Positions 52,595 to 62,699 of a DNA stretch of 64,000 nt are shown here, piece after piece. The stretch is taken from positions 79,343-143,342 of the forward strand of contig NZ_QKVM01000008.1 in assembly GCF_003231305.1 (NCBI RefSeq), in the 5' to 3' direction. The notes beneath the pieces were generated by a model that was given only the letters and a program-made list of their open reading frames with translations, made no database searches and was not told the origin of the DNA. Each line of letters opens with the position of its first letter. Position 1 is the first letter of the stretch. The DNA is from Pseudomonas sichuanensis (GTDB lineage Bacteria; Pseudomonadota; Gammaproteobacteria; Pseudomonadales; Pseudomonadaceae). A program made the position numbers and the translations under genes.

Positions 52595-53806
52595 ATGCCT
52601 AACCCCTACACCCGACTGTTTACCTTGCCCGGCACGCGGGGCTTTGCCCTGGCGGGACTGCTGGCGCGCTTGCCGCTACCGATGACCGGGATCGGCATCA
52701 TCACCCTGCTGTCGCACACACGCGGCAGCTACGCGCTGGCCGGGGCGGTATCGGCCACTTTCGTGCTGACCTACGCGCTGCTCTCGCCGCAGGTGTCACG
52801 CCTGGTCGACCGCCTGGGGCAACGCCGGGTACTGCCGCTGGCCAGCCTGGTCAGCGTGGCCGGCCTGCTGTTGCTGGCCGCTGCGGCGTGGTTGCGCAGT
52901 GCCGATTGGCTGTTGTTCGCCGCGGCAGTGCTCAGCGGCTGCATGCCCAGCATGTCGGCCATGGCCCGTGCGCGCTGGGCCTACCTGTACCGCGGGCAGC
53001 CGCTGTTGCAGAGCGCCTATTCGCTGGAGACGGTGTTCGACGAGGCCAGTTTCATCGCCGGCCCGCCCTTGGCGATCGGGCTCGGGGTGGCCCTGTGGCC
53101 GGCGGCCGGCCTGCTAGGCGCCGCCACGCTGCTGGCGCTTGGCACGCTGGCACTGGTACTGCAGACGGCCAGCGAGCCGCCAGTGGGCGATGGCGATCTC
53201 ACACCCTCGCGCAACCGGCCGCTGTGGCGCCAGCCGAGCCTGCGCCGGCTGACCTTGCTGATGGTGGCGATGGGCGTGATCGTCGGCACGGTGGACATCG
53301 TCAGCGTGGCGTTTGCCAATGAACGCGGGCAACCATTCGCGGCCAGCCTGGTGCTGTCGGCCTACGCCATCGGCTCCTGTGCGGCGGGCCTGCTGTTCGG
53401 CGCCGTGCGCTCGCCGTTGCCACTGCCGCGCCAGCTGCTGGTGGGCGCGCTGGCGACGGCGCTGGCCACCCTGCCCTTGCTGATGGTCGACTCCCTGGCC
53501 GGGCTGGCCGGGGCGGTGCTGCTGGCCGGGGTGTTCTTCGCCCCGACCATGATCATCGCCATGACCCTGGTGGAGCGTTGCGTCGCCGCGCAGCAGTTGA
53601 CCGAGGGCTTGACCTGGTTGCTGGCCGGGCTGAACGTCGGCGTGGCACTGGGCGCCGCTGCGGCGGGCCAACTGGTGGATGCGACGACACCCGACCAGGG
53701 CTTCGTCATCGCCCTGGCCGGCGGGCTGCTGGTACTGCTCAGCGCAGTGGCCGCGAGCCTGCGGCCGGGTGCGGCGCGGGCAGAAACACCGGCTGTCCAG
53801 TCCTGA
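52595..53806 (+). CDS. MFS transporter
   Basis: The 403-aa protein has about 12 TM segments. SRLVDRLGQRRVLPLAS is motif A after TM2. AAGGAGGAACCAGG precedes the ATG. Divergent TetR control suggests drug or metabolite efflux. Confidence 0.88.
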   Translation: MPNPYTRLFTLPGTRGFALAGLLARLPLPMTGIGIITLLSHTRGSYALAGAVSATFVLTYALLSPQVSRLVDRLGQRRVLPLASLVSVAGLLLLAAAAWLRSADWLLFAAAVLSGCMPSMSAMARARWAYLYRGQPLLQSAYSLETVFDEASFIAGPPLAIGLGVALWPAAGLLGAATLLALGTLALVLQTASEPPVGDGDLTPSRNRPLWRQPSLRRLTLLMVAMGVIVGTVDIVSVAFANERGQPFAASLVLSAYAIGSCAAGLLFGAVRSPLPLPRQLLVGALATALATLPLLMVDSLAGLAGAVLLAGVFFAPTMIIAMTLVERCVAAQQLTEGLTWLLAGLNVGVALGAAAAGQLVDATTPDQGFVIALAGGLLVLLSAVAASLRPGAARAETPAVQS

Positions 53807-53828
53807 AACAGCTGCGCACTATCGACGC

Positions 53829-53856
53829 CATCGCGGGGCAAGCCCGCTCCCACGGG
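53829..53856. repeat. Single REP unit
   Basis: CATCGCGGGGCAAGCCCGCT... follows the MFS stop, without an inverted partner. Confidence 0.75.
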
Positions 53857-53872
53857 ACGGGACAGGGGCAAT

Positions 53873-53900
53873 AAAAAAGGGAGGCCTTGCGGCCTCCCTT
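53873..53900 (-). terminator. Intrinsic terminator facing the minus strand
   Basis: GGGAGGCC-TTGC-GGCCTCCC has a U-run only when read on the minus strand (A-run at 53873-53878). It may also act weakly for the MFS transcript. No annotated minus-strand gene ends here; see the candidate transcript region. Confidence 0.75.
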
Positions 53901-54124
53901 CGGAAATTGTCGTCCGTGCTCGGCACTTGTGGCACCGGCTCACCTCGCGCCGCCTTCTGGGCAGTGCGTAGCCCGGGGGCCGTGCCGATCCGGTTGGAGG
54001 GCTGGCCGCGAGCGCCCGTCTGGGGCGCCTCGCCGTGGACTGATGTCCGGGCAGTGATTCTGGTGATAAAGATAGGCGAGCCTGGGGGGCAAAGGATTGC
54101 GAAGATTGCTCTGATAAATACTGC
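53901..54124 (-). other. Gene-free stretch that may encode a minus-strand RNA
   Basis: About 220-290 nt lie upstream (on the minus strand) of the intrinsic terminator at 53873. No recognised protein is present; a 66-aa GTG frame (54140-53940) has no ribosome-binding site or family. A divergent non-coding RNA or a lost gene would explain the orphan terminator. Confidence 0.3.
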
Positions 54125-54154
54125 TTGCGCAATTTTTCACTCAGGATCGATAAT
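54125..54154 (+). promoter_or_regulatory. Sigma-70-type promoter of the Lrp gene
   Basis: TTGCGC (54125-54130) and GATAAT (54149-54154) are separated by 18 nt, giving a start near 54161 and a leader of about 26 nt before the ATG at 54187. Confidence 0.6.
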
Positions 54155-54186
54155 TCGCCGCAATCCGAACAGAAAAGGCCCTATTC

Positions 54187-54663
54187 ATGAGCAAGCTCGA
54201 CCGCTATGACCTGAGCATCCTTGCCGAATTGCAGCGTGACGCGCGCATCTCCAACCAGGAACTGGCCGAGCGCATCGGCCTGTCGCCCTCCCCTTGCTCA
54301 CGCCGGGTCAAGCAGCTCGAAGACGACGGCTACATCTCGCGCCAGGTGGCGCTGCTGGACCGCAAGAAGCTCGGCCTGAGCCTGACCGCCTATGTGCTGA
54401 TCGGCATGGACCGCCACACCCCCGAGCGCTTCGAAACCTTCGAGGCGGCGATCCGCAACCTGCCGCAAGTACTGGAGTGCAGCCTGGTCACCGGGATGGA
54501 CGCCGACTATCAACTCAAGGTGGTGGTGCCGGACATGGACCACTACCAGAAGCTGCTGCTCGGTAGCCTGACCCGCATCGAAGGCGTGACCAGCGTGCGT
54601 TCGAGCTTCGTGCTCAACCAGGTGCTGGCCAGCACCGAGCTGCCATTGACCCACCTGCGTTGA
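54187..54663 (+). CDS. Lrp/AsnC-family transcriptional regulator
   Basis: The protein is 158 aa: HTH ISNQELAERIGLSPSPCSRRVKQL, then a RAM domain with VLECSLVTGMDADYQLKVV. It is most like the Lrp/BkdR branch. The target is unknown; divergent upstream DNA has no recognised gene. Confidence 0.92.
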   Translation: MSKLDRYDLSILAELQRDARISNQELAERIGLSPSPCSRRVKQLEDDGYISRQVALLDRKKLGLSLTAYVLIGMDRHTPERFETFEAAIRNLPQVLECSLVTGMDADYQLKVVVPDMDHYQKLLLGSLTRIEGVTSVRSSFVLNQVLASTELPLTHLR

Positions 54664-54716
54664 AACCCTGCGCGCCCGGCGTATGATCGGGCGCTTATCC
54701 TGCCTGGAGTTGACCG

Positions 54717-54920
54717 ATGGATCCCGCCGTATTCGAAGAGTGGATGATGATCGTCCTCGTCACCGTACTGATCGCCTTCATGGGCTTCATCGTCTGGGAC
54801 CTGGCGAAAAAATCCAAGGCTGGCCGGTTCGGCACGCTGATCCTGTTCTTCGTGCTGGGCCTGGGCGTGCTGGCGTTCATCATCAAGAGCGTGGTGGTGG
54901 GGTTTCTGGAAGGGGTTTAG
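54717..54920 (+). CDS. DUF2788 small membrane protein
   Basis: The 67-aa protein has two TM segments (IVLVTVLIAFMGFIVWDLA and LILFFVLGLGVLAFIIKSVV) with a basic KKSKAGRFG loop, the DUF2788 pattern. GGAG precedes the ATG. Function is unknown. Confidence 0.9.
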   Translation: MDPAVFEEWMMIVLVTVLIAFMGFIVWDLAKKSKAGRFGTLILFFVLGLGVLAFIIKSVVVGFLEGV

Positions 54921-54924
54921 GAAC

Positions 54925-54978
54925 CTATCGCGGGGCAAGCCCGCTCCCACGCGTGGGAGCGGGCTTGCCCTGCAATGG
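54925..54978. repeat. REP pair with minimal spacer
   Basis: CTATCGCGGGGCAAGCCCGC... is joined directly to its inverse ...CGGGCTTGCCCTGCAATGG, forming one long hairpin between convergent genes. Confidence 0.85.
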
Positions 54979-54981
54979 CGA

Positions 54982-55611
54982 TCAGAGCTTCGCCGGCACT
55001 TCGCGCCAGCAACCCTGCTCCAACCCCTCGATCGTCCAGTCACCAATCCTCACCCGCACCAGCCGCAAGGTCGGCAAGCCCACCGCTGCCGTCATGCGCC
55101 GCACCTGGCGGTTGCGCCCTTCACGAATCACCAGTTCCAGCCACGCCGTCGGCACGCTCTTGCGAAAGCGCACCGGTGGGTTGCGCGGCCATAGCGTGGG
55201 CTCGTCGAGCAAGCGGGCTTGGGCTGGCAAGGTCGGGCCATCATTGAGCTCGACGCCATCGCGCAGGCGCTGCAACTGCTCCGCGCTCGGCTCGCCCTCC
55301 ACCTGCACCCAATAGGTCTTGGCCAGCTTGTGCTTGGGGTCGGCGATACGCGCCTGCAGGCGTCCGTCGTTGGTCAGCAGCAGCAAGCCTTCGCTGTCAC
55401 GGTCCAGGCGCCCGGCCGGGTAGATGCCGGGGATGTCGATGAAATCCTTGAGCGTGGCGCGCCCTTCGCCGTCGCTGAACTGCGTGAGCACGTCGAACGG
55501 CTTGTTGAACAGGATCAGGCGCGGTTCAGCCGGCGGCGCCTTGGCCTGGCGACGTGGGCCGGAAGGCCGCGCCGCCGGGCGGCGCGGGGTATTGCGGGGT
55601 GGCAGGGGCAT
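54982..55611 (-). CDS. rluE: 23S rRNA pseudouridine(2457) synthase
   Basis: The 209-aa protein has a basic N-terminus, then [15 protein letters not shown] and the catalytic motif [19 protein letters not shown] with the nucleophilic aspartate; [11 protein letters not shown] and [11 protein letters not shown] are RsuA/RluB/E/F family motifs. Length fits RluE. It starts close to amn. Confidence 0.9.
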   Translation of the reverse strand: MPLPPRNTPRRPAARPSGPRRQAKAPPAEPRLILFNKPFDVLTQFSDGEGRATLKDFIDIPGIYPAGRLDRDSEGLLLLTNDGRLQARIADPKHKLAKTYWVQVEGEPSAEQLQRLRDGVELNDGPTLPAQARLLDEPTLWPRNPPVRFRKSVPTAWLELVIREGRNRQVRRMTAAVGLPTLRLVRVRIGDWTIEGLEQGCWREVPAKL

Positions 55612-55617
55612 GGATCC

Positions 55618-57105
55618 TCAGCGGAACGGCGGCTCATCGAAGCTGCGCAGTTTACGCGAGTGCAGCGAGTTGAGCTCGGTACGCAGCAGGTCGAGGGCGG
55701 CGATGCCGATCTTCAGGTGCTGGCTGACCGCGCGATTGTAGAAGGCGTTGGCCGACCCAGGCAGCTTGATCTCGCTGTGCAGCGGTTTGTCGGATACGCA
55801 CAGCAAGGTGCCGTACGGCACCCGCAGCCGGTAGCCCTGCGCGGCGATGGTGCCGCTTTCCATGTCCACCGCCACGGCGCGCGACAGGTTGATCAGCGGG
55901 CGCTCCTGGGCCCAGCGCAGCTCCCAGTTGCGGTCGTCGTAGGTGAGCACGGTACCGGTGCGCAAGCGCTTCTTGAGTTCCTCGCCGCGCTCGCCGGTAA
56001 CCTGCGCCGCCGCTTCCTGCAGCGCCAGCTGCACTTCGGCCAGGGCCGGGATCGGGATGTTCGGCGGCACCACGCGGTCGAGGATGCCGTCACGGCGCAT
56101 GTAGGCGTGGGCCAGCACGTAGTCGCCGATGGTCTGCGACTGACGCAGGCCGCCACAGTGGCCGATCATCAGCCAGCAGTGCGGGCGCAGCACCGCCAGG
56201 TGGTCGGTGATGTTCTTGGCGTTGGACGGGCCGACGCCGATATTGACCAGGGTCACGCCATCGCCGTCGGCGGCGATCAGGTGGTAGGCCGGCATCTGGT
56301 AGCGGTGCCAGACCACGCTGGCCACCAGGGCCTGGGCCTCGCCGTTGTCCATGCCCTTCTCGATGATCACGTTGCCCGGCAGGACCATGCGCACGAAGCG
56401 CGGGTCCTGGCGCAACTGCTCAAGGCCGTGGCTGATGAACTGGTCGACGTAGCGGTGGTAGTTGGTCAGCAGGATCCACGGCTGCATGTGCCGCCAGTCG
56501 CTGCCGGTGTAGTGCACCAGGCGGCGCAGCGAGAAATCGACACGGGCCGCGTCGAACAACGCCAGCGGTAGGGTCTCGGCGCTTTCCCAGTCGTACAGGC
56601 CATCGGCGATGTTGTCGGTGGCGGCCGACAGGTCGGTGCTGGGGAATACCCGCGCCAGCTGCGCGGCGGTGATGCCGCTGCCGGCCAGTTCATCGCCCTG
56701 GTCGACCACGTAGGGGTACGGGATGTTCTGTTCGCTGACGCCGACTTCCACGGTCACCGTGTAGTCGTGCATCAATGGGCGCAATTGCTCCAGCAGGTAG
56801 CCACGGAACGCGGCGGGCTGGGTGACGGTGACGCTGTAGGTGCCGGCCACCTGGACCTTGGCATAGGCGCGGGTGGTGGCGGCGACTTCGCCCTGGCTGA
56901 AGTAGGTCAGGCGCAGCGCCGGGTAGCGGAACAGCGCACGCTCGTCCTGGCCCGGTTCGGTGCGGTCCTTGAGGTAGCGCTTGAGGGCCTGGCTCAGGGC
57001 GCCGGTGGCTTGCTCGTGGAGGGCCGCCAGACGGTCGACGGCCTGTTCGGGGGTATCAACGACTTCAAACGCTTGGCTCACGCTGGGCTTCCTGTCTTCT
57101 GACAT
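55618..57105 (-). CDS. amn: AMP nucleosidase
   Basis: The 495-aa protein hydrolyses AMP to adenine and ribose 5-phosphate. An N-terminal regulatory domain is followed by the phosphorylase-like catalytic domain (LVNIGVGPSNAKNITDHL, MIGHCGGLRQSQTIGDYVLAH, VAVDMESGTIAAQGYR). The ATG at 57105 gives the usual family length; longer frames run into a REP. Confidence 0.94.
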   Translation of the reverse strand: MSEDRKPSVSQAFEVVDTPEQAVDRLAALHEQATGALSQALKRYLKDRTEPGQDERALFRYPALRLTYFSQGEVAATTRAYAKVQVAGTYSVTVTQPAAFRGYLLEQLRPLMHDYTVTVEVGVSEQNIPYPYVVDQGDELAGSGITAAQLARVFPSTDLSAATDNIADGLYDWESAETLPLALFDAARVDFSLRRLVHYTGSDWRHMQPWILLTNYHRYVDQFISHGLEQLRQDPRFVRMVLPGNVIIEKGMDNGEAQALVASVVWHRYQMPAYHLIAADGDGVTLVNIGVGPSNAKNITDHLAVLRPHCWLMIGHCGGLRQSQTIGDYVLAHAYMRRDGILDRVVPPNIPIPALAEVQLALQEAAAQVTGERGEELKKRLRTGTVLTYDDRNWELRWAQERPLINLSRAVAVDMESGTIAAQGYRLRVPYGTLLCVSDKPLHSEIKLPGSANAFYNRAVSQHLKIGIAALDLLRTELNSLHSRKLRSFDEPPFR

Positions 57106-57167
57106 GCATGACAGCCATCTTGCCTGCGTTGCCAGGCAAATACACCCCCGATAATCGGCGCTGAGCC

Positions 57168-57227
57168 TTTCGCGGGGCAAGCCCGCGCCCACGGCAGCAT
57201 CGTGGGAGCGGGCTTGCCCCGCGATGG
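57168..57227. repeat. REP pair upstream of amn
   Basis: TTTCGCGGGGCAAGCCCGCGCCCACGG and its inverted copy ending GCCCCGCGATGG. Confidence 0.85.
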
Positions 57228-57229
57228 CG

Positions 57230-58882
57230 TCATCCGCCCCAGACCGGCGTAGCCCGCGCGACCAGAGCCTGAGCATCCACCCCACGCGGCAATGCGCCAT
57301 AAACCCGCCCACCGCCACCCAGGCGGCTGGCAATGAAGGCATCGCTGACCGTGGCGTTACCGGCCTCGAGCAGCAGCTTGGCCTGCAAGGCTACGGCAAT
57401 ATCTTCGGTCAGTTGGCGAGCCCGGTACTGAATGTCGCCGGTATCGGCGAACGCCCCTTTGAGGTTGCCGATGAACGCCGCCAGGCGTGGATCGCCATGG
57501 CCATCGCCCAGCTCGATGAACAACGCATCCAGCACACCCGGCTCCTTCGACAGCGCCCGCAGCACGTCCAGGCACTGCACGTTGCCGGAACCTTCCCAGG
57601 TCGAGTTGACCGGCGCCTCACGGTACAGCCGCGGCAGGATGCTGTCCTCGACATAGCCCGCACCGCCCAGGCACTCGGCGGCCTCGTTGATCATCCCCGG
57701 CGCGCGCTTGCAGATCCAGTACTTGCCCACTGCCGTCACCAGGCGGGCGAAATGCGCTTGCTGCGGGTCGTCGAGCTGCTCCAGGGCCTGGCCCATGCGC
57801 AGGCTCAGGGCCAGCGCCGCCTCGCTCTCCAGGGCCAGGTCGGCGAGCACGTTCTGCATCAGCGGCTGCTCGCTCAATACCCGCCCGCCGACCTTGCGGT
57901 GGGCGCAGTGATGGGCGGCCTGGGTCAGCGCCTGGCGCATCAGCGCACTGGAGCCGACCATGCAATCGAAGCGGGTCATGGCCACCATCTCGATGATGGT
58001 CGGCACACCCCGGCCCTCTTCGCCGATCATCCACGCCAGGGCGCCACGGAACTCCACCTCGCTGGAGGCATTGGAGCAGTTGCCGAGCTTGTTCTTCAGG
58101 CGCTGGATATAGAACTGGTTGCGCTGGTCGTCCGGGCGGTGGCGTGGCAGCAGGAAGCAGCTCAGGCCCTTGTCGGTCTGGGCCAGGGTAAGGAAGGCGT
58201 CGCACATGGGCGCCGAGCAGAACCACTTGTGCCCCACCAGCTCGTAGGGCTGGCCCGGGCCTGGCGCGCCGACCGGGTAGGCGCGGGTGGTGTTGGCACG
58301 CACATCGGTGCCGCCCTGCTTCTCGGTCATGGCCATGCCGATGGTCACCCCGGCCTTGTGCCGGTCACCGACATTGCGCGGGTCGTATTCGCGGGCGAGG
58401 ATCTTCGGCAACCAATAGCTGGCCAGCTCCGGCTGCAACCGCAGCGCCGGCACGGCGGCGAAGGTCATGGTCAGCGGGCAGCCGGTTCCGGCTTCGGCCT
58501 GGCTGTGCAGGTAGGTCATGGAGGCCCGCGCCACATGGGCACCCGCGCGTGGCTCGGCCCAGGGCAGCGAGGGCAGGCCATGCTCGACCGCGGTGCGCAT
58601 CAGCTCGTGGTAGGCGGGATGGAACTCCACCAGATCCACCCGATGGCCGTAGCGGTCGTGGCTGCTGAACTCGGGTTTGTGCGCATTGGCGAGGAACCCG
58701 GCGGCCATCAACGGGCCGCCGGCCAGTGCCCCGTAGGCATCGATCCGCGACTCGGCCCAGCCGGCGCCAAAGCGCCGCGACCATTCCTGCAAGGGCTGGT
58801 CGAGGCGGTACAGGTTGGCGCCGTCGAGGGGCGGCGGCTGGTTGGTGACTTCGTGGGTTTCGGCGAACTGGTGCAGGTTCAT
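57230..58882 (-). CDS. AidB-like acyl-CoA dehydrogenase family protein
   Basis: The 550-aa protein starts NLHQFAETHEVTNQPPPL, the AidB N-terminal signature, with MAMTEKQGGTDVRANTT and the C-terminal REAPVNSTWEGSGNVQCLDVLR containing the catalytic-region glutamate. AidB of E. coli binds FAD and DNA and protects against alkylation; activity on acyl-CoAs is low. The ATG at 58882 has AGGAGG upstream. Confidence 0.9.
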   Translation of the reverse strand: MNLHQFAETHEVTNQPPPLDGANLYRLDQPLQEWSRRFGAGWAESRIDAYGALAGGPLMAAGFLANAHKPEFSSHDRYGHRVDLVEFHPAYHELMRTAVEHGLPSLPWAEPRAGAHVARASMTYLHSQAEAGTGCPLTMTFAAVPALRLQPELASYWLPKILAREYDPRNVGDRHKAGVTIGMAMTEKQGGTDVRANTTRAYPVGAPGPGQPYELVGHKWFCSAPMCDAFLTLAQTDKGLSCFLLPRHRPDDQRNQFYIQRLKNKLGNCSNASSEVEFRGALAWMIGEEGRGVPTIIEMVAMTRFDCMVGSSALMRQALTQAAHHCAHRKVGGRVLSEQPLMQNVLADLALESEAALALSLRMGQALEQLDDPQQAHFARLVTAVGKYWICKRAPGMINEAAECLGGAGYVEDSILPRLYREAPVNSTWEGSGNVQCLDVLRALSKEPGVLDALFIELGDGHGDPRLAAFIGNLKGAFADTGDIQYRARQLTEDIAVALQAKLLLEAGNATVSDAFIASRLGGGGRVYGALPRGVDAQALVARATPVWGG

Positions 58883-58990
58883 CGAGGGCCTCCTGGATCC
58901 GCTCATGCCTGGAAAACCCAGTGAAGCACCGCAGCCCGCACAGTCAAAGTGACAAAACTGCCGATGAGCAGATCATTTCCTGCCCGCCCG

Positions 58991-60982
58991 TCAGTAGCGC
59001 CTGCGCCCCGTCGCCGCCCGGCTGGAAGTCACCTGCACCTGGGCCACGGTCAGGGTCAGGCTCAGTTCGAAGCGGCTACCCAACCCCGGGGTAGACTCGT
59101 GCGACAGCTGCGCGCCAACCAGTTCGCCCAATTGGCGGCAGATCGACAGGCCGATGCCCAGGCCGCCGTAGCGCCGAGTCATCGAACCGTCGACCTGGTA
59201 GAAGCGCTGGTACAGCACGGCCTGGTCGAGGTCTTCGAAACCGATGCCGCTGTCGCTGACGGTCAGGCTCAACGCCAGCCGGTCGGGCCCTATGCGGCGG
59301 CCACGCACCTGCACGGTCACGCCGCCCTGGTGGGTGAACTTGAGGCCGTTGTCCACCAGGCAGGCCAGGCAACGGGCGAGCTTCTGCGCATCGCCCACCA
59401 GGCTGTCGGGTACGTCGGCGGGGATATCCAGGGTCAGGTACAAGCCCTTGGCCAGTGCCTGCCCGGCGTAACCGGCACGCAGCTCCTGGAGCAGGCGGCG
59501 CAGGCTGAACGGCACACCGTGGTTGCGCAGGCGGCCGGCCTGCAGCTCGGTGAGGATGAGGATGTCGTCGACCATGGCCATCATGTCCTGGGCGGAACCT
59601 GCGGCCGTGCGGTGGTACTGGGCCTGCTCGGCGCTCATGGGCAGGGTGTGCAGCAGCTCCAGCGAGCCGATCACGCCGTTCATCGGGGTGCGCAGCTCAT
59701 GGGTGACGGTGGCTAGGAACTCGTCTTTCAGGCGATTGCTGTGGGCCAGTTGCTGGTTCAGCTGTTCAAGGGTGCGCCCGGTCTCGCGCAGGGCCTGGGC
59801 CTGCTCCTCGCGCAGGCTGTTGATGCGATCGGCCAGCGCCAGTGACAGCAGCGCCACCTCCAGCGCCGAACCGAGCTGGCTGGCGTACATGGTGAGGAAC
59901 ACGTTAGGCAGATAGCCCAGCACCATCAGGGTGTTGACCAGCCCGCCCAGCAGGAAGGCGGTCCAGGCGATGATGAACCAGCGCGCCACCCGCACCCCGC
60001 GCCACCAGGCATACAGGCCTGCGCTGAAAATGCTCACGGTGAACAACAGCGCCAGCACCGTGGCCATGCGCAGCGCGATGCCGTAACGCAGGGTCACCGC
60101 CAGCACCATGACCAGCGCACCACCCGCCATCAGTGCCATCAGCAGGCGGTCGAAACCACGGCTGAGCCGGCCCAGCTGCAGGAAATGGCGGGCGAACTGG
60201 CAGCCGAACAGCCCGGCGGCGCCGATGAACAGGGGCGTCGCGGCATTCGCCCACCACGGGCTGTCCGGCCAGAAGTAGGCGATACCGGCACCGTTGACCG
60301 ACACCTGGTACAGGCCGAACGAAGCGATGTAGAGGATGTAGTAGAGGTAACTGACATCGCGCACGCTGAGGTAGATGAACAGGTTGTAGACCAGCATCAC
60401 CAGCAGCACGCCATAGATCATGCCCAGCACATACAGGCGGGTGGGCTGGTCTTCAAGGTACGCCTGGGTCGACCACAGCGTCAGCGGCGCCTGGACCGAA
60501 CCCTGGCTGTGCAGGCGCAGGTAGGCGGTGGTCGCCTGCCCAGGTTGCAGGGGCAGCTCGAACAGGTAGTTGTTCTGACGAATCTGCCGGCTGGCGTAGG
60601 GCAGTGCATCGCCGGTGCGCTGGGCCAGGCGAAACACCCCTTGGGCATCCGGCAGGTAGAGCTCGAGGTGATCCAGCGGCGGGTAAGCCAGCTCCAGCAA
60701 CCATTGGCGCGGCGCGGCGGAGGGGGTGGCGGCGTAGTTCAGGTCGATTCGCAGCCAGAACACCGAGGTCGAGTAACCGGCATTGAGCACCTCATGGGGG
60801 TGCGCCTGGAAACGGCTGGCAAAGGCGGGCGCGCTGACCTGGCCAATACTGGCACTGCCATCGTGGTCCTCGTAGACCTGCATGAACCTGCCCAGTGGCA
60901 GTCGTGCGGTGCTGGCGTCGAATTCGACCGCCCCGGCGAACAGGGGCAAGCAGCCCAGAAGCACAATCAGCAAATAGCGCAT
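58991..60982 (-). CDS. 7TM-DISM sensor histidine kinase
   Basis: The 663-aa protein has a signal peptide, a periplasmic 7TMR-DISMED2-like beta domain (about 30-170), seven TM helices (about 180-380), a short coiled coil, HisKA with DEFLATVTHELRTPMNGVIG, and HATPase with CLVDNGLKFTHQGG, DSGIGFEDLDQ and GGLGIGLSICRQLG. There is no receiver domain. A partner regulator is not adjacent. The ligand is unknown; the DISM sensor may bind a carbohydrate or lipid-type signal. Confidence 0.92.
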   Translation of the reverse strand: MRYLLIVLLGCLPLFAGAVEFDASTARLPLGRFMQVYEDHDGSASIGQVSAPAFASRFQAHPHEVLNAGYSTSVFWLRIDLNYAATPSAAPRQWLLELAYPPLDHLELYLPDAQGVFRLAQRTGDALPYASRQIRQNNYLFELPLQPGQATTAYLRLHSQGSVQAPLTLWSTQAYLEDQPTRLYVLGMIYGVLLVMLVYNLFIYLSVRDVSYLYYILYIASFGLYQVSVNGAGIAYFWPDSPWWANAATPLFIGAAGLFGCQFARHFLQLGRLSRGFDRLLMALMAGGALVMVLAVTLRYGIALRMATVLALLFTVSIFSAGLYAWWRGVRVARWFIIAWTAFLLGGLVNTLMVLGYLPNVFLTMYASQLGSALEVALLSLALADRINSLREEQAQALRETGRTLEQLNQQLAHSNRLKDEFLATVTHELRTPMNGVIGSLELLHTLPMSAEQAQYHRTAAGSAQDMMAMVDDILILTELQAGRLRNHGVPFSLRRLLQELRAGYAGQALAKGLYLTLDIPADVPDSLVGDAQKLARCLACLVDNGLKFTHQGGVTVQVRGRRIGPDRLALSLTVSDSGIGFEDLDQAVLYQRFYQVDGSMTRRYGGLGIGLSICRQLGELVGAQLSHESTPGLGSRFELSLTLTVAQVQVTSSRAATGRRRY

Positions 60983-61246
60983 ACAGCCCCAGCATGGCCT
61001 GTCCGTTCGCGTCGCGTTGCCTCCCTTCCCTTTGAGACGACGTGATCCGGCAGAGTCCGTTGATCGAATTATCCGAGCACTCTAGCATAGCTTTCCGGCA
61101 AGGCCAGAGGCCACTCTAAATTTGCACGAAACAGCTCTAGAATGCGCATTACAGCAGAAGCACAGCAGATATCCTGACCACTCGATCAGCAAATCTTGCG
61201 CGGCGACCGATCCGCACAAAAAGGTTTGGTGATAAGCTCGCCGACC

Positions 61247-62044
61247 ATGAATACCTACAGCTCCCGCCCCGTTGTCCTCTGTCTCTCCGGCCACGACCCA
61301 AGTGGTGGCGCCGGGCTGCAGGCAGATATCGAAGCCCTGATCGCCCAAGGCTGTCACGCCGCACCGGCCGTGACCGCCCTGACCGTGCAGGATACCGTCA
61401 ACGTTTCCGACTTCCGCGTGCTCGACCGCGAGTGGGTGTTGGCCCAGGCCAACGCCGTGCTGGCCGACTCCACCGTGGCCGCGGTCAAGCTGGGCATGCT
61501 CGGCTCGATCGAAATGGTCGACACCGTGGCCGAACTGCTCAGGGCCCACCCGCACCTGCCGCTGGTCTGCGACCCGGTGCTGCGCGCCGGCGGCGGTGGC
61601 CGCCTGGGCAAGGACGAGGTCGGCTACGCACTGCGCGAGCGCCTGCTGCCGCTGGCCACCATCGCCACCCCGAACCTGCCCGAGGCGCGTATCCTCGCCG
61701 AACTGCCGGACGGCACCGCCGACGAGTGCGCCGCCAAACTGCTGCCATTCGTCGAGCACCTGCTGATCACCGGCGGGCACGGCGACGAGGACGAAATCCA
61801 CAACCGCCTGTACAGCCGCGATGGCCAGCAGCACACCTGGACCTGCCAACGCCTGCCCGGCAGTTATCACGGCTCGGGCTGCACCCTGGCCAGCGCCCTG
61901 GCCGGCCGCCTGGCCCTCGGCGAGCAGCTGCAAAGCGCCGTGCGCAGCGCCCTGGACTACACCTGGCGCACCCTGCGTGACGCCGAGCAACTGGGCAAGG
62001 GCCAGTACGTGCCACGCCGCCTGCCCCTGGATTTCTGCTCCTGA
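61247..62044 (+). CDS. thiD: Hydroxymethylpyrimidine/phosphomethylpyrimidine kinase
   Basis: The 265-aa ribokinase-like enzyme phosphorylates HMP and HMP-P in thiamine synthesis. Motifs are [15 protein letters not shown] at the N-terminus, [26 protein letters not shown] and the anion hole/catalytic base [16 protein letters not shown]. The ATG at 61247 gives the family N-terminus. thiE follows 14 bp after the stop. Confidence 0.95.
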   Translation: MNTYSSRPVVLCLSGHDPSGGAGLQADIEALIAQGCHAAPAVTALTVQDTVNVSDFRVLDREWVLAQANAVLADSTVAAVKLGMLGSIEMVDTVAELLRAHPHLPLVCDPVLRAGGGGRLGKDEVGYALRERLLPLATIATPNLPEARILAELPDGTADECAAKLLPFVEHLLITGGHGDEDEIHNRLYSRDGQQHTWTCQRLPGSYHGSGCTLASALAGRLALGEQLQSAVRSALDYTWRTLRDAEQLGKGQYVPRRLPLDFCS

Positions 62045-62058
62045 CACGAGGCCACCCG

Positions 62059-62682
62059 ATGAAGCTCCGCGGTCTGTATGCGATCACCGATAGCCAGCTG
62101 CTCGCCGGCCGTTTCCTCAGCCACGTCGAGGCGGCACTCGAAGGCGGCGTCTGCCTGTTGCAGTACCGCGACAAGAGTGACGATGGCGCCCGCCGCCTGC
62201 GTGAGGCCGAAGCGCTGAAGACGCTGTGCGAGCGCTACGGCACCCAGTTGATCATCAACGACGACGCCGAACTGGCCGCCCGCCTGGGAGTCGGCGCGCA
62301 CCTGGGGCAGACCGACGGCCCGCTCACGCCGGCCCGCGCCCTGCTCGGCCGCCAGGCGATCATCGGTTCCACCTGCCACGCCAGCCTTGAGCTTGCCCAG
62401 CAGGCCGCCAAGGAAGGTGCCGACTACGTCGCCTTCGGCCGCTTCTTCAATTCCGTCACCAAGCCGGGCGCACCGGCCGCCAGCGTCGATCTGCTGGAAC
62501 AGGCCCGCGCCCAGGTCAAGCTGCCGATCGCCGTGATCGGCGGCATTACCCTCGACAACGCCGCCCCGTTGGTCGCCCATGGCGCCGACCTGCTGGCGGT
62601 GATCCACGGCCTGTTCGGTGCCGACAGCGCGCAGGAAGTCACCCGCCGCGCCCGCGCCTTCAACGCCCTGTTCGCTTCCTGA
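62059..62682 (+). CDS. thiE: Thiamine-phosphate synthase
   Basis: The 207-aa TIM barrel joins HMP-PP and thiazole phosphate. Landmarks are [35 protein letters not shown] with the Mg-binding D residues, [14 protein letters not shown] and [10 protein letters not shown]. It lies between thiD and hemL. Confidence 0.95.
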   Translation: MKLRGLYAITDSQLLAGRFLSHVEAALEGGVCLLQYRDKSDDGARRLREAEALKTLCERYGTQLIINDDAELAARLGVGAHLGQTDGPLTPARALLGRQAIIGSTCHASLELAQQAAKEGADYVAFGRFFNSVTKPGAPAASVDLLEQARAQVKLPIAVIGGITLDNAAPLVAHGADLLAVIHGLFGADSAQEVTRRARAFNALFAS

Positions 62683-62699
62683 TTTCGAGAGAAGATCCC

